From contig NZ_BMPM01000001.1 in NCBI RefSeq assembly GCF_014647595.1, forward strand, positions 434,001 through 498,000: a stretch of DNA of 64,000 nt, in the 5' to 3' direction. The DNA comes from Paenarthrobacter histidinolovorans (GTDB lineage: Bacteria; Actinomycetota; Actinomycetes; Actinomycetales; Micrococcaceae). This document shows, piece by piece, positions 1 to 8,330 of the stretch; position 1 is the first letter of the stretch; each line of letters starts with the position of its first letter. Under the pieces are notes generated by a model that saw only the letters and a program-made list of their open reading frames with translations, had not been told where the DNA came from and did no database searches. A program made the translations under genes and the position numbers.

Positions 1-292
1 AGGGACCCGGGCGGACAATGACATCCAGCCCTTCCTCCGCTGCGAGGTCGATGAAGTGCCCGATGTCCCGCCAGCCAGTGAAGTCCGGTGCTGCATCACG
101 CTGCGGCTGATGGAAGTTCCAGGCCACGTAGGTGTCTACAGTGTTGGCTCCCATGGCCTTGAGCCGACGCAGGCGGTCCCGCCACAGCCCGGGGTGAACC
201 CGGAAGTAGTGGATGGCTCCAGCGAGGATGCGGTACGGTTCACCCGAACGGTAAAGGACGGCGTCGTGGTAGCTCAAAAGGGCGTTGTTCAC
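1..292 (-). CDS. Glycoside hydrolase family 35 beta-galactosidase, N-terminal part
   Basis: Only the first 97 codons lie in the window; the gene runs off the left edge. The translation contains the family 35 signature of an IHYFRV segment followed by a W-RDRL-LK-MGANTVDTYVAWN-H stretch, which forms the first strands of the TIM barrel that hydrolyses terminal beta-galactosides. No signal peptide is visible, so a cytoplasmic enzyme acting on imported oligosaccharides is likely. The start is placed at the GTG whose 5' base is 292, because an in-frame stop lies a few codons upstream; no strong ribosome site is seen. The motif residue after N-H is Gln where many members have Glu-Pro. The gene is divergent from the pirin gene. 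Confidence 0.8.
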   Translation of the reverse strand, partial: MNNALLSYHDAVLYRSGEPYRILAGAIHYFRVHPGLWRDRLRRLKAMGANTVDTYVAWNFHQPQRDAAPDFTGWRDIGHFIDLAAEEGLDVIVRPGP

Positions 293-342
293 ACGGAACA
301 GATTAGCTCAATTTCCAACATTTATGCACAGGTGATGAACAC

Positions 343-1374
343 GTGACCAATCTTGATACTTCCCCTGCACAGGAAGTTTGCCCTGCCGCACCCGAAGGCC
401 AGGGGCCATGCGTTCAACTGTGGCCTGAACGGGAAGTCCCCTTGGGCGGCGTCCGCGCCATGAACGTCATGAGGACACTGCCGCAGCGGGGACTGCCGAC
501 CGTCGGAGCCTGGTGCTTCCTGGACAGTTTTGGCCCTGACCGGGTGGCCATGAGCGTCCTTCCCCACCCTCACTGTGGCCTGCAGACTGTCACCTGGCCG
601 TTGGAAGGCGCCGTGCGGCACCGCGACAGCGTGGGGAGCGACGTTGTGGTGCGGCCTGGCGAGCTGAACATCATGACCGCCGGCAACGGTATTTCCCATT
701 CGGAGTTCTCGGTCCTTCCGGCCACTACCGGAGACGGTTCCAGCCCGCTCGTCGAGGAATTACCGGTTTCTCGGGGGCTCCAGCTCTGGGTTGCCCTTCC
801 GGACGAGCATCGCCACCGCGCAGCGTCATTCGAGCAGGTCCGGAACCTGCCGGTGGCCACAGGAGACGGTTTCTCGGCCACAGTCATGGTGGGCGAGTTC
901 GCCGGACAGCGCTCCCCTGCCACAATGTTCAGTCCCATCGTGGGCGCCGACATCGTGGGATCCGGCCGGCTGGAACTTCCATTGCGGCCCGACTTCGAGC
1001 ACGCCGTACTGGTCCTGGACGGCCACCTCGTCATTGACGGCCAGGAGGTCCAGGCCGGTCCTCTTGCCTACCTCGGCGCCGGCCGGTCCAGCCTCGCCGT
1101 GGAAGCACAGCCTGAAACCCGCTTCATGCTCCTTGGCGGCGAGCCTTTCGGCGAAGACCTCCTCATGTGGTGGAACTTCGTTGGGCGCACCCACGAGGAA
1201 GTAGAACGGGCCCGTGAAGAATGGGAAGCGGAAGGATTACTCGACGCCGCTGCTGCCGCGGCCTCGCGCTTCGGCCAAGTCCAAGGCCACGGACCTGATG
1301 CCGGTCCCGAAGCCGGCCGGATTCCTGCTCCCCCGCTTCCCGGCGTCAAGCTGCGCCCCCGGACCCGGGGCTGA
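343..1374 (+). CDS. Pirin family protein (cupin)
   Basis: A 343-residue bicupin of the pirin family. The N-terminal cupin holds the four metal ligands expected from human pirin: His75 and His77 in the HPHCGL motif, and His119 and Glu121 in the GISHSE motif. The C-terminal pirin_C domain has the usual WWNFVGRTHEE segment and the Pro-rich IPAPPLP tail. Bacterial pirins bind Fe and some have quercetin 2,3-dioxygenase activity; the real substrate cannot be told from sequence. Start is GTG at 343. The gene is divergent from the GH35 gene and converges on the sugar kinase gene with a 3-base gap. Confidence 0.88.
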   Translation: MTNLDTSPAQEVCPAAPEGQGPCVQLWPEREVPLGGVRAMNVMRTLPQRGLPTVGAWCFLDSFGPDRVAMSVLPHPHCGLQTVTWPLEGAVRHRDSVGSDVVVRPGELNIMTAGNGISHSEFSVLPATTGDGSSPLVEELPVSRGLQLWVALPDEHRHRAASFEQVRNLPVATGDGFSATVMVGEFAGQRSPATMFSPIVGADIVGSGRLELPLRPDFEHAVLVLDGHLVIDGQEVQAGPLAYLGAGRSSLAVEAQPETRFMLLGGEPFGEDLLMWWNFVGRTHEEVERAREEWEAEGLLDAAAAAASRFGQVQGHGPDAGPEAGRIPAPPLPGVKLRPRTRG

Positions 1375-1377
1375 GCC

Positions 1378-2313
1378 CTACACCCGCTGCTCAGCCACCA
1401 GCCGGGGAACACCGAAGACCGGATCCTGCCGGAGGATCCGCACATCAGTGATCCCTTGCTCGGCGAGCGCCGACGTGAACGCATCCTGCAAACGGGAAAC
1501 GTTCATTCCCAGCCCGCTGCCCAATATGACCGGGCCGTTAAGGCCCAGTTGGCGGATGGCCTGGCCGGCGAGATCGGCGAGGTCACGCCCGGCCTGCACC
1601 ACCATGGCCTGGCCGGCCTCGTCGCCGGCATCGGCTGCTTCCACTACGACCCGGGCCTGTTGGGCCCAGTAGCGGCGGCCTGTGTCCGGTGAATGGAACA
1701 GGGCTATGAGCTTCCCCGGTTCATCCACTCCGCAGGAATCCAGGAGGGCGCGGCTCAGACGGTCAGGCTCCAGCCCTTGGTTCATCCGCCGCAAACTGTG
1801 CCGCACGGCTTCCCTTCCCAGCCAGTATCCGCTTCCTTCATCCCCCAGGAGGTAGCCCCAGCCACCCGCCCGGGCTTCCTGGCCGGCGTCGTTCTTTCCC
1901 CACGCTGCCGAACCTGTTCCGGCAATGACGGCCACACCGGTGCTCGCTCCCCCGGCTGCCAGCAGCAGCCTCGAATCGTGGACCACGGTGATGCGCGCCC
2001 CCGGCGCATGGGGAGCGATGAGGTCAGCGAGCGCCTGGGCATCTTCTTCCGTATCGATTCCACCGGCACCTGCGTACACCTGGTCGATCCGGCCACCACC
2101 GATTTTTCCGAACAGTTCAGCCAAGTTCGCCGCAGCCTGCTCCCGGCTGACATTCTGGACGTTGGCACTGCCTGCAGTCTCGTCCCGGAGCGGTTCGTCG
2201 TCCTGGAACCTCACGCCGCGGGTCTTGGTGCCGCCGATGTCGAGCCCGATGACGGTGCCGCTCGCGGTCGCGGCGGGGGCAGGGGAATGCAGGGCGGAGT
2301 CACGATTGTTCAC
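1378..2313 (-). CDS. BadF/BadG/BcrA/BcrD-type kinase, probable N-acetylglucosamine kinase
   Basis: A 311-residue ASKHA-fold kinase. Residues about 22-36 form the phosphate-1 loop (GLDIGGTKTRG), and the middle has the GTGSAAWG phosphate-2 loop followed by LGDEGSGYWLG, typical of N-acetylglucosamine kinases of the BadF group (PF01869). It would phosphorylate an amino sugar at C6 for entry into GlcNAc-6-P catabolism or cell-wall recycling. The start is a GTG at 2313, and the N-terminal 20 residues are Ala/Pro-rich and probably disordered. The nitronate monooxygenase gene starts only 14 bases away on the opposite strand, so the two share a very short divergent region. Substrate is inferred from the family. 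Confidence 0.75.
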   Translation of the reverse strand: MNNRDSALHSPAPAATASGTVIGLDIGGTKTRGVRFQDDEPLRDETAGSANVQNVSREQAAANLAELFGKIGGGRIDQVYAGAGGIDTEEDAQALADLIAPHAPGARITVVHDSRLLLAAGGASTGVAVIAGTGSAAWGKNDAGQEARAGGWGYLLGDEGSGYWLGREAVRHSLRRMNQGLEPDRLSRALLDSCGVDEPGKLIALFHSPDTGRRYWAQQARVVVEAADAGDEAGQAMVVQAGRDLADLAGQAIRQLGLNGPVILGSGLGMNVSRLQDAFTSALAEQGITDVRILRQDPVFGVPRLVAEQRV

Positions 2314-2327
2314 CGTGAAAGACTAGC

Positions 2328-3389
2328 TTGGAGCGTCCTGAGGAGGAACCGACCATACCTCAATTCCTGTTTGGCACACCATTTATTGCGGCCCCCATGG
2401 CCGGAGGAACATCAACGCCGGCGCTGGTGCAGGCTGTCCATGAAGCCGGCGGGCTGGGTTTCCTCGCTGCCGGGTACAAGAGTCCCGCTTCCATGGCTGG
2501 GGAGATCTCCGCGGCGAGGGCGCTGGGAGTCAGGTTCGGCATGAACGTCTTCGTTCCGGACGCGGAGGCACTCTCGCCTGGGCCCGGGGAGCGGGCACGG
2601 CTGGAAGCGTATCGCACTGAGCTGGAACCGGAGGCGGCACAGTATGGTGTCACGTTGCCCCCGCTTCGCCTCGATGACGATGACGCGTGGCAGGAAAAGA
2701 TCGATGTCCTGATGACGGACCCGGTGGAAGTGGTGAGTTTCGCTTTCGGCCTGCCCGGGCGGGCAGTGATCCAGTCCCTGCGAAAGGCCGGCACGTTGGT
2801 CGTAACCAGCGTGACAAGCGTTCAGGAAGCCTTGGCCGCTGCGGAGGAGGGTCCTGACGCCCTGGTCGTCCAGCACACCTCGGCGGGCGCACACAGTGCG
2901 TCCTTCCTGACGGCTGATTCGGCAACCCCGACGGCCAGTACGACGGCGGAGCTGGTCACCCAGGTGCGTTCCGCCGTCGGGCTTCCGCTCATAGCGGCCG
3001 GTGCGATCATGGGCAGCAGCGAGCTGCGCGGGGTGCTGGCCGCGGGCGCCGAAGCCGCCCAGATTGGCACAGCCCTGGTCCGTACCGAAGAGAGCGGAGC
3101 GAGGCAGACCCATAAAGACGCCCTGGGAGATCCTGCTTTCACGGAGACCACCATGACCCGTGCTTTTACGGGACGCCCGGCACGCTCCCTGGTGAACGAA
3201 TTCGTGCAGAATCACCCGAACGCCCCCAAGGGCTACCCGGCCATCCACCACCTCACCGCCCCGGTCCGTGCTGCGGCGTCCGCGGCAGGTGACCCGCAAC
3301 GCCTCAACTTGTGGGCAGGCACGGGCTGGCGGCAGGCGCGAACAGGATCAGCGCGGGATGTTGTCACGGACTTCCTGAACGGGCTCTGA
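2328..3389 (+). CDS. Nitronate monooxygenase (2-nitropropane dioxygenase family)
   Basis: An FMN TIM-barrel enzyme of about 344-353 residues oxidising alkyl nitronates. Visible family features are APMAGGTSTPALV near the N-terminus, the QHTSAGAHSASF segment at the active site (AGAHS where class I enzymes often have AGGH), and the phosphate-binding LIAAGAI-G stretch followed by AAQIGTALVRTEESG. The start is unusual. A perfect AGGAGG lies at 2341-2346, eight bases before an ATA codon at 2355-2357, exactly where the family N-terminus (PQFLFGTPFIAAPMAGG) should begin. The nearest conventional start is TTG at 2328, used here for the coordinates. The 3' end overlaps the convergent LysR gene by 26 bases. 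Confidence 0.85.
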   Translation: MERPEEEPTIPQFLFGTPFIAAPMAGGTSTPALVQAVHEAGGLGFLAAGYKSPASMAGEISAARALGVRFGMNVFVPDAEALSPGPGERARLEAYRTELEPEAAQYGVTLPPLRLDDDDAWQEKIDVLMTDPVEVVSFAFGLPGRAVIQSLRKAGTLVVTSVTSVQEALAAAEEGPDALVVQHTSAGAHSASFLTADSATPTASTTAELVTQVRSAVGLPLIAAGAIMGSSELRGVLAAGAEAAQIGTALVRTEESGARQTHKDALGDPAFTETTMTRAFTGRPARSLVNEFVQNHPNAPKGYPAIHHLTAPVRAAASAAGDPQRLNLWAGTGWRQARTGSARDVVTDFLNGL

Positions 3390-4338
3390 CCAGTTCGGCC
3401 AACAGTTCGCCGCCTTCGGTCACCACCAGTTCGCGGAACAGCCGAACGGCGTCGGGCTCGAAGTTCCGCTCCCGCCAGGCAATACCAATTTGCCGGAAGG
3501 CCAAATCGGATTCGATGGGAACCTCTACAAGCCCGAGTTCGGCCTTGGGCAGGAACTGGCCGGTGCCGGAGCCTGGCCCGGCCGGTGGAAGAATGCTGAA
3601 GCCCAGGCCGGCGGAAACCAGCCCGCGGGCCGAGGTAGACTCCTGGACCTCAAAGGCAATGCGTGGCCGGAACCCCGCTTCACGGAGCAGGGCCTCCCCC
3701 AATGCCCGCAAGCCTACTCCGGCCGGCAGCGTCACATAGGGCTCGTGCCGCAGCTCGGAGAGGTCAACGCTGGGCCGCCCGGCCAAGGGATGCCGGTAGT
3801 GCAGCACAGCCCTGAGTGGCTCCCGGTAGAGCGGGTGGGAGCGGATGCCCCGGCCCTCCGGCGCTATGGGCGCCGTCAAGGCGAAATCCATCTCCCCACT
3901 GGCAAGCTGCTGCAGGCAATCGTCGCGGGGCCCCTGCCAGAGTTCGAAGGATGCGTGGGGATGACGGCCGCGGAACGCGCTGATCAGGAGAGGGAGAGTG
4001 GCTTCACCGAACGTGTGCTGGAACGAAACCCCGATCCGCCCCCGCACCACGTCCGATTCATGGCGCACCCGGTCCAGGCCGGCCTGGAAATCCTCCAACG
4101 CAGCGTCGATGTACGGCAGGAGCGCCTTCGCCGCGGAGGTGAGTCGTATACCGCGACCGTCCCGCACCAGCAGGTCGATCCCAACAATCGCACTGGCGCG
4201 GGCTACGGCCCTGCTGACCGTGGACTGCGGCACCCCAAGTAGCTCCGCCGTTTCGGTCATGTGTTCCGTGCGGCCCAGTTCTGCCAGGACGGGCAGGAGC
4301 GGGAGGAGTTGGACAAGCTGCTGGTGATCCGGTTCCAC
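3364..4338 (-). CDS. LysR family transcriptional regulator
   Basis: A 324-residue regulator. The N-terminal winged helix-turn-helix covers about residues 18-75 (AELLGVPQSTVSRAVARA), and a periplasmic-binding-protein-like effector domain follows. The start is set at a GTG (4338) preceded by AAGGGGAAC; the open frame continues upstream across the intergenic region, but those residues do not match the family. It is divergent from the MFS gene at 4435, the classic arrangement for a LysR protein controlling an adjacent transporter, and dyad-containing DNA lies between them. Its 3' end overlaps the nitronate monooxygenase gene. The effector is unknown. Confidence 0.85.
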   Translation of the reverse strand: MEPDHQQLVQLLPLLPVLAELGRTEHMTETAELLGVPQSTVSRAVARASAIVGIDLLVRDGRGIRLTSAAKALLPYIDAALEDFQAGLDRVRHESDVVRGRIGVSFQHTFGEATLPLLISAFRGRHPHASFELWQGPRDDCLQQLASGEMDFALTAPIAPEGRGIRSHPLYREPLRAVLHYRHPLAGRPSVDLSELRHEPYVTLPAGVGLRALGEALLREAGFRPRIAFEVQESTSARGLVSAGLGFSILPPAGPGSGTGQFLPKAELGLVEVPIESDLAFRQIGIAWRERNFEPDAVRLFRELVVTEGGELLAELVRARSGSP

Positions 4339-4361
4339 GACGTTCCCCTTACCTGGCGAAT

Positions 4362-4399
4362 CATGCAAGAATGCATCAATTATACGCAACTCATGCATT
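4362..4399. promoter_or_regulatory. Candidate LysR operator between divergent LysR and MFS genes
   Basis: AATGCAT at 4370-4376 is repeated as its reverse complement ATGCATT at 4393-4399 with 16 bases between, and a further ATGCA half-site lies at 4363-4367. The stretch is AT-rich against a GC-rich background and sits in the only intergenic space from which both genes can be transcribed. The LysR role is inferred from position. Confidence 0.45.
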
Positions 4400-4434
4400 G
4401 GAATGGGTAGTCGACGTCGTCCTACGCTGGGCCG

Positions 4435-5664
4435 GTGAACAGAACGAGCCTTGAGCCTGGGATAGACAGCTGGGACGGGCACGTCAAGGGGTCCCGTGGC
4501 TACAGCCGCGTACTGGCGGCACTGGCCCTTGCCGGCGTCGCGACATTCGCCCAGCTCTATTCCACCCAGGCTGTGCTGCCCCTGATGGCAGCGGATCTCC
4601 ACGTCACTGCCGCGGAAGCTGCACTCAGCATTTCCCTCGCCACCGTCGGTCTTGCCGCCACAGTGCTTCCGTGGTCGTTTGTTGCCGACAGGATCGGCAG
4701 GGTCCGCGCCATGGCCATCGGCATAGCTGCCGCCACCATCCTGGGGCTGCTTGTTCCCTTGGCCCCGAACGTGCCCATGCTGCTGGGGCTGAGGATGCTC
4801 GAAGGCATGGCCTTGGGCGGCATCCCCGCAATCGCCATTGCGTACCTCAATGAGGAAGTCACCAGGATCCACACGGCCCTTGCCGCCGGCAGCTATGTTG
4901 CCGGCACTACTTTGGGCGGCCTGGCCGGGCGGCTGGTGGCGGGGCCCGTCGGCGAATTGTGGGGCTGGCGCGCAGCTGCCCTTGCCGTGTCCCTGCTGGC
5001 TACCGTGGCCGCTGTCCTGTTCCTGGTGCTTGTTCCCAAACAGCGTCGCTTCACGCCTGCACCGCCAGCGGGTTTCCGCGGAGCCATCAGTACGTTGGGA
5101 GGACATTCACGCAATCCAAGGCTCGTGTCCTTGTACTTGCAGGCATTCCTGCTCATGGGTGGTTTTGTGGCGGTCTACAACTACCTGGGCTTCCGCTTGC
5201 ATGCCGAGCCTTTTGGGCTGCCGGCCACGGTGGTCAGCCTCATATTCCTTGCCTACTTGTCGGGTACGGTGAGTTCCCGATGGGCGGCCGGGCTCACCAC
5301 CAGGTTCGGACGGCGGAATGTCCTGGTAGCGGGCATCATCATTTTGTCGGCCGGCTTGGCATTGACCCTGCTGGATAACCTCGTGTGCATCCTTGCCGGA
5401 CTGGTAATTTTCACCGGCGGGTTCTTCGCAGCCCACAGCGTCGGATCCGGCTGGACCGGCGCCATTGCCACTACCGGCAGGGCACAGGCAGCATCCCTGT
5501 ACAACCTGTCCTATTACCTCGGTTCCAGCGTGATCGGCTGGGCTGGCGGCCTGGTCTTCCAGCGCTTCGGATGGACAGCTTTGGCGGTTGGCGTCATCGC
5601 CCTGTCATGCACGACGGCGGCCGTCACCTTGGCAGTGCACCGTCCATCACGGATTTCCCCCTGA
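4435..5664 (+). CDS. Major facilitator superfamily exporter, YnfM-like
   Basis: A 409-residue, 12-helix MFS protein. Helix 1 carries ATFAQLYSTQAVLPLMAADL, a hallmark of the YnfM/sugar-efflux branch, and the loop between helices 2 and 3 has the MFS motif A form ADRIGRVRAM. The second half repeats the pattern with TTRFGRRNVLV. The frame starts at GTG 4435, with about 20 polar residues before helix 1. Its neighbour is the divergent LysR regulator, so expression probably depends on that regulator's ligand. The TMEM175-like gene follows after 31 bases. Export of small organic compounds is inferred; no substrate can be named. Confidence 0.82.
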   Translation: MNRTSLEPGIDSWDGHVKGSRGYSRVLAALALAGVATFAQLYSTQAVLPLMAADLHVTAAEAALSISLATVGLAATVLPWSFVADRIGRVRAMAIGIAAATILGLLVPLAPNVPMLLGLRMLEGMALGGIPAIAIAYLNEEVTRIHTALAAGSYVAGTTLGGLAGRLVAGPVGELWGWRAAALAVSLLATVAAVLFLVLVPKQRRFTPAPPAGFRGAISTLGGHSRNPRLVSLYLQAFLLMGGFVAVYNYLGFRLHAEPFGLPATVVSLIFLAYLSGTVSSRWAAGLTTRFGRRNVLVAGIIILSAGLALTLLDNLVCILAGLVIFTGGFFAAHSVGSGWTGAIATTGRAQAASLYNLSYYLGSSVIGWAGGLVFQRFGWTALAVGVIALSCTTAAVTLAVHRPSRISP

Positions 5665-5695
5665 TTCCGGCCCTGCTGGTCCTACAATCGGAGGC

Positions 5696-6337
5696 ATGAC
5701 ACAGCTCGCGGGTACACGGGTACTGTCGTCACCGGAACGTTTGCAGGCGTTTACCGATGCCGTGGTGGCGATTGCTTTGACCTTGCTGATCCTCCCTCTC
5801 ATGGAGAGCGTGGGGGAACTGGCGGATCATCACGGAACTACGGCGCAATGGCTTGTGGAGGAGCAATTCGCCCTGCTGGGTTTTGCCCTCAGCTTCGTCC
5901 TCATTGCCGTGTTCTGGACGCACCACCATCGGCTGTTCCGTAATGTCCGGCAGATCGATGCAGGGCTGTTGTGGCTGACCGTAGCCTGGATGTTCTTCAT
6001 TGTGGTCATGCCCGTGTCCACGTCGCTCTCCACCCAGATGGACGCCGACTGGGCCCAACCCCTTGTGTACATCGGGACATTGTTTGCCACCAGCCTCATG
6101 CTTCTGCTGGCACGCGTCTATCTCAGTTCACATCCCGACCTTCACCACATGGACGCCGTGGAGGTACGCTCCGGAATCCGGGCCGGTGCGATCGTGGCCG
6201 GGCTTTTCCTCGCCGCCCTGCTCGTTGCGGTCGTGATTCCGTCCGCAGGAAATCTGCCATTGCTCCTGATGTTGCTGAGCGAACCACTCCAGCGGTTGGA
6301 CCGCAGAAGGGACCGCAGCCGGCCCGCAAAACGATAG
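5696..6337 (+). CDS. TMEM175/DUF1211 family membrane protein
   Basis: A 213-residue integral membrane protein with about six hydrophobic segments. Helix 1 contains the family signature in the form R-L-Q-A-FTDAVVAIALTLL; family members usually read FSDGVFAIA, so Ser-to-Thr and Gly-to-Ala changes occur at the filter-lining motif. A paired HHHRLFR segment follows helix 2-3, also typical. Bacterial TMEM175 homologues are tetrameric potassium channels. The start is the ATG at 5696 with GGAGG just upstream (5690-5694, tight spacing). It lies 31 bases after the MFS gene and may be co-transcribed. Channel function is inferred from the family. Confidence 0.78.
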   Translation: MTQLAGTRVLSSPERLQAFTDAVVAIALTLLILPLMESVGELADHHGTTAQWLVEEQFALLGFALSFVLIAVFWTHHHRLFRNVRQIDAGLLWLTVAWMFFIVVMPVSTSLSTQMDADWAQPLVYIGTLFATSLMLLLARVYLSSHPDLHHMDAVEVRSGIRAGAIVAGLFLAALLVAVVIPSAGNLPLLLMLLSEPLQRLDRRRDRSRPAKR

Positions 6338-6391
6338 TCACCTGAAGAATTCACCGCTTAGGATGGGTGAAAGGCAATTTCAGGAGGATCC

Positions 6392-6898
6392 GTGAGCAAC
6401 CCCACGAAGAATGTTCGGTCAAGCACGGGCAGCGCAGAGCCGTTGGACGCGATCGACGAGCGGATCCTTGCTGCCTTGGTGGACGACGCCCGCATTTCCA
6501 ACAAGCAGTTGGCGGAGCTCGTGGGGATCGCCCCGTCCACGGCCCTGATGCGGACCAGGGCATTGTCCGAGCGCGGCATTATTGAAGGCTTCGAGGCCGT
6601 GCTGAGTCTGCCGGCCATTGGCCGCTCGGTACAGGCATTGATCGCTGTCCGTCTCCGGGCCCACGACCGTGACCAGATCGACCGCTTCACGGCGCGCGTG
6701 CCCAAGCTTCCAGCCGTCATCTCAACGTTCCACACCACCGGTTCCGTGGACTATCTGCTGCACATCGCCGTCGCGAATACCGATGACCTCCGCAACTGGC
6801 TCCTGGACAACCTCGCCACCGACCCCGTGGTCGGCCACACGGAAACCACCATGGTGTTCCAGCACATCCCGGGCAACCGGGGACCACTCCCCGAGTAG
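6392..6898 (+). CDS. Lrp/AsnC family transcriptional regulator
   Basis: A 168-residue feast/famine regulator. Residues about 19-65 form the AsnC-type winged helix (LDAIDERILAALVDDARISNKQLAELVGIAPST), and a RAM effector-binding domain with a beta-alpha-beta-beta-alpha-beta pattern occupies the rest. The start is GTG 6392 preceded by AGGAGG. It is convergent with the MFS gene at 6930-8165, whose other flank holds a second Lrp-family gene. Amino acid binding is usual in this family; the ligand here is unknown. Confidence 0.85.
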   Translation: MSNPTKNVRSSTGSAEPLDAIDERILAALVDDARISNKQLAELVGIAPSTALMRTRALSERGIIEGFEAVLSLPAIGRSVQALIAVRLRAHDRDQIDRFTARVPKLPAVISTFHTTGSVDYLLHIAVANTDDLRNWLLDNLATDPVVGHTETTMVFQHIPGNRGPLPE

Positions 6899-6929
6899 CT
6901 CCGACCCTGTCAGCACCGGCTTTGCAGCG

Positions 6930-8165
6930 TCAGTCCCGCAAGGCACCCTTCATGGACACGGCGGCCAACGTCAGCGCCGCCAGGCCACACAGTGCGGTGA
7001 AACCCACGACGGCGGCCTGCAGGCCAAGTGCCGTTACTGCGATTCCCAGCCCGATCACCGGAACAGCGCTGCCCAGGTACGTGATGACGTAGACAGTGCT
7101 GATGACCTGCGCGTGGCGGGCGGCCTCCACTTTTCCGGCGACCTCGTTGAATACCTGCCGGAAAGCAATGCCCTGGCCCATGCCGGCCGTGATGCTCGCT
7201 GCCACCAGCAGCCAAGGACTTGACCACGCCGCGGCAGCTCCCACGAGGACCACGGATACGCCCAGTACCGCGAGCGCCACCGGAACAACCAGGCGTCCGC
7301 GGACACCCAGCAATTGGCTGAGTGCTGATGCGCCCAGGGTGACTCCGGCCAGCACTCCGATCAAGGGCCGGGAGTCAGCGTGAACCACTGTGGCAAAGTA
7401 TCCGGGCGCCAATGACAAGCAGAAACCGAACACCGCAAAGCTCAGGAATCCAGTGGCGGCCGCCATCCAGAAAGCTCCCCTGGCATCTTTTGAGATGGAC
7501 GGCTTCCGCGGGGCCAGCACCCTGTGGGCTTTGGGGCCCTCAGCGGGGGCGATCGCAGGCCTGGCTTTCAGCAGCCACAGGGGGATCAGTGCAGCCAGCA
7601 GCACAGCCGAGTGGACGTAGTACGGCGTGCGGGTGGGGTCCGGGAGGAGCGACAAAAGACCGCCTATGGCGGGGCCCGCCGCCACGCCGCCTGCCGAAGA
7701 AAGCAAGGTGAAGCGCGAAGCCCAGTCCGGGCGTTGGGGCAGCAACTCCCGCAGTGCCGCGGAACTTGCTCCAGTAGCGAGCCCAACTGCGACACCCTGG
7801 AGCGCCCTGCCGGCAGAAAGGGCAAGGAGGGAGTCCGCGTTGGCGAAGATCGCTCCACCCACCAGACCCACCAGGACTGCAAGCACCAACGCTGCCCGGC
7901 GCCCGATGTGGTCCGACCAGTGCCCTGCCACCATGAGGACCGCTACCAAGGCCAGGACATAGCTTGAGAAAGCCACGGTCACGTCAAGCGATGACAATCC
8001 GATCCTGGCCTGGAGCAAGGGGTACAGGGGCGTGGCGAGGTTCGCGCCAACCAGCAACGTGAAGATCACCACTCCTGCCAGGACCAGCCTGGCCGTGGTG
8101 GAGGCATCCCATCCCCAGCGTCCGGCGGTGGCCGGACGCATGCGGAGTTCGCTCAAGACAGTCAT
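6930..8165 (-). CDS. Major facilitator superfamily transporter
   Basis: A 411-residue MFS protein with 12 predicted helices. Motif A appears as GHWSDHIGRRAALV between helices 2 and 3, and RALQGVAVGLATGASSAAL in helix 4 resembles the drug:H+ antiporter group 1. The start is placed at ATG 8165, which has AAGG seven bases upstream; an ATG two codons earlier (8171) is also in frame. The gene is divergent from one Lrp-type regulator (8331) and convergent with another (6392). Export of amino acids or a related metabolite is a reasonable inference from that context but not shown. Confidence 0.8.
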   Translation of the reverse strand: MTVLSELRMRPATAGRWGWDASTTARLVLAGVVIFTLLVGANLATPLYPLLQARIGLSSLDVTVAFSSYVLALVAVLMVAGHWSDHIGRRAALVLAVLVGLVGGAIFANADSLLALSAGRALQGVAVGLATGASSAALRELLPQRPDWASRFTLLSSAGGVAAGPAIGGLLSLLPDPTRTPYYVHSAVLLAALIPLWLLKARPAIAPAEGPKAHRVLAPRKPSISKDARGAFWMAAATGFLSFAVFGFCLSLAPGYFATVVHADSRPLIGVLAGVTLGASALSQLLGVRGRLVVPVALAVLGVSVVLVGAAAAWSSPWLLVAASITAGMGQGIAFRQVFNEVAGKVEAARHAQVISTVYVITYLGSAVPVIGLGIAVTALGLQAAVVGFTALCGLAALTLAAVSMKGALRD

Positions 8166-8330
8166 TTCCATGCCTTCGGACTTGGTGGCCGGTTTCCTTG
8201 TGGGAAACACCCGCCGGCTAACTATTGATGGCAATAGAATGCAGGAGCACTGAGCTAGGCGAAGTGTAAACATGCAAAGATTGAGCAAAATACCCAAAGA
8301 CGTAGCTGCCGAGTGATCTGGAGTGACCAT

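Noticed and set aside
1693..2544. 283-codon plus-strand frame opposite the sugar kinase
   Set aside because: Antisense to a gene with intact ASKHA motifs.
4339..5106. Upstream extension of the LysR frame (would give 580 codons)
   Set aside because: It would run through the divergent MFS gene and adds low-complexity residues unlike any LysR protein; the GTG with a ribosome site fits the family length.
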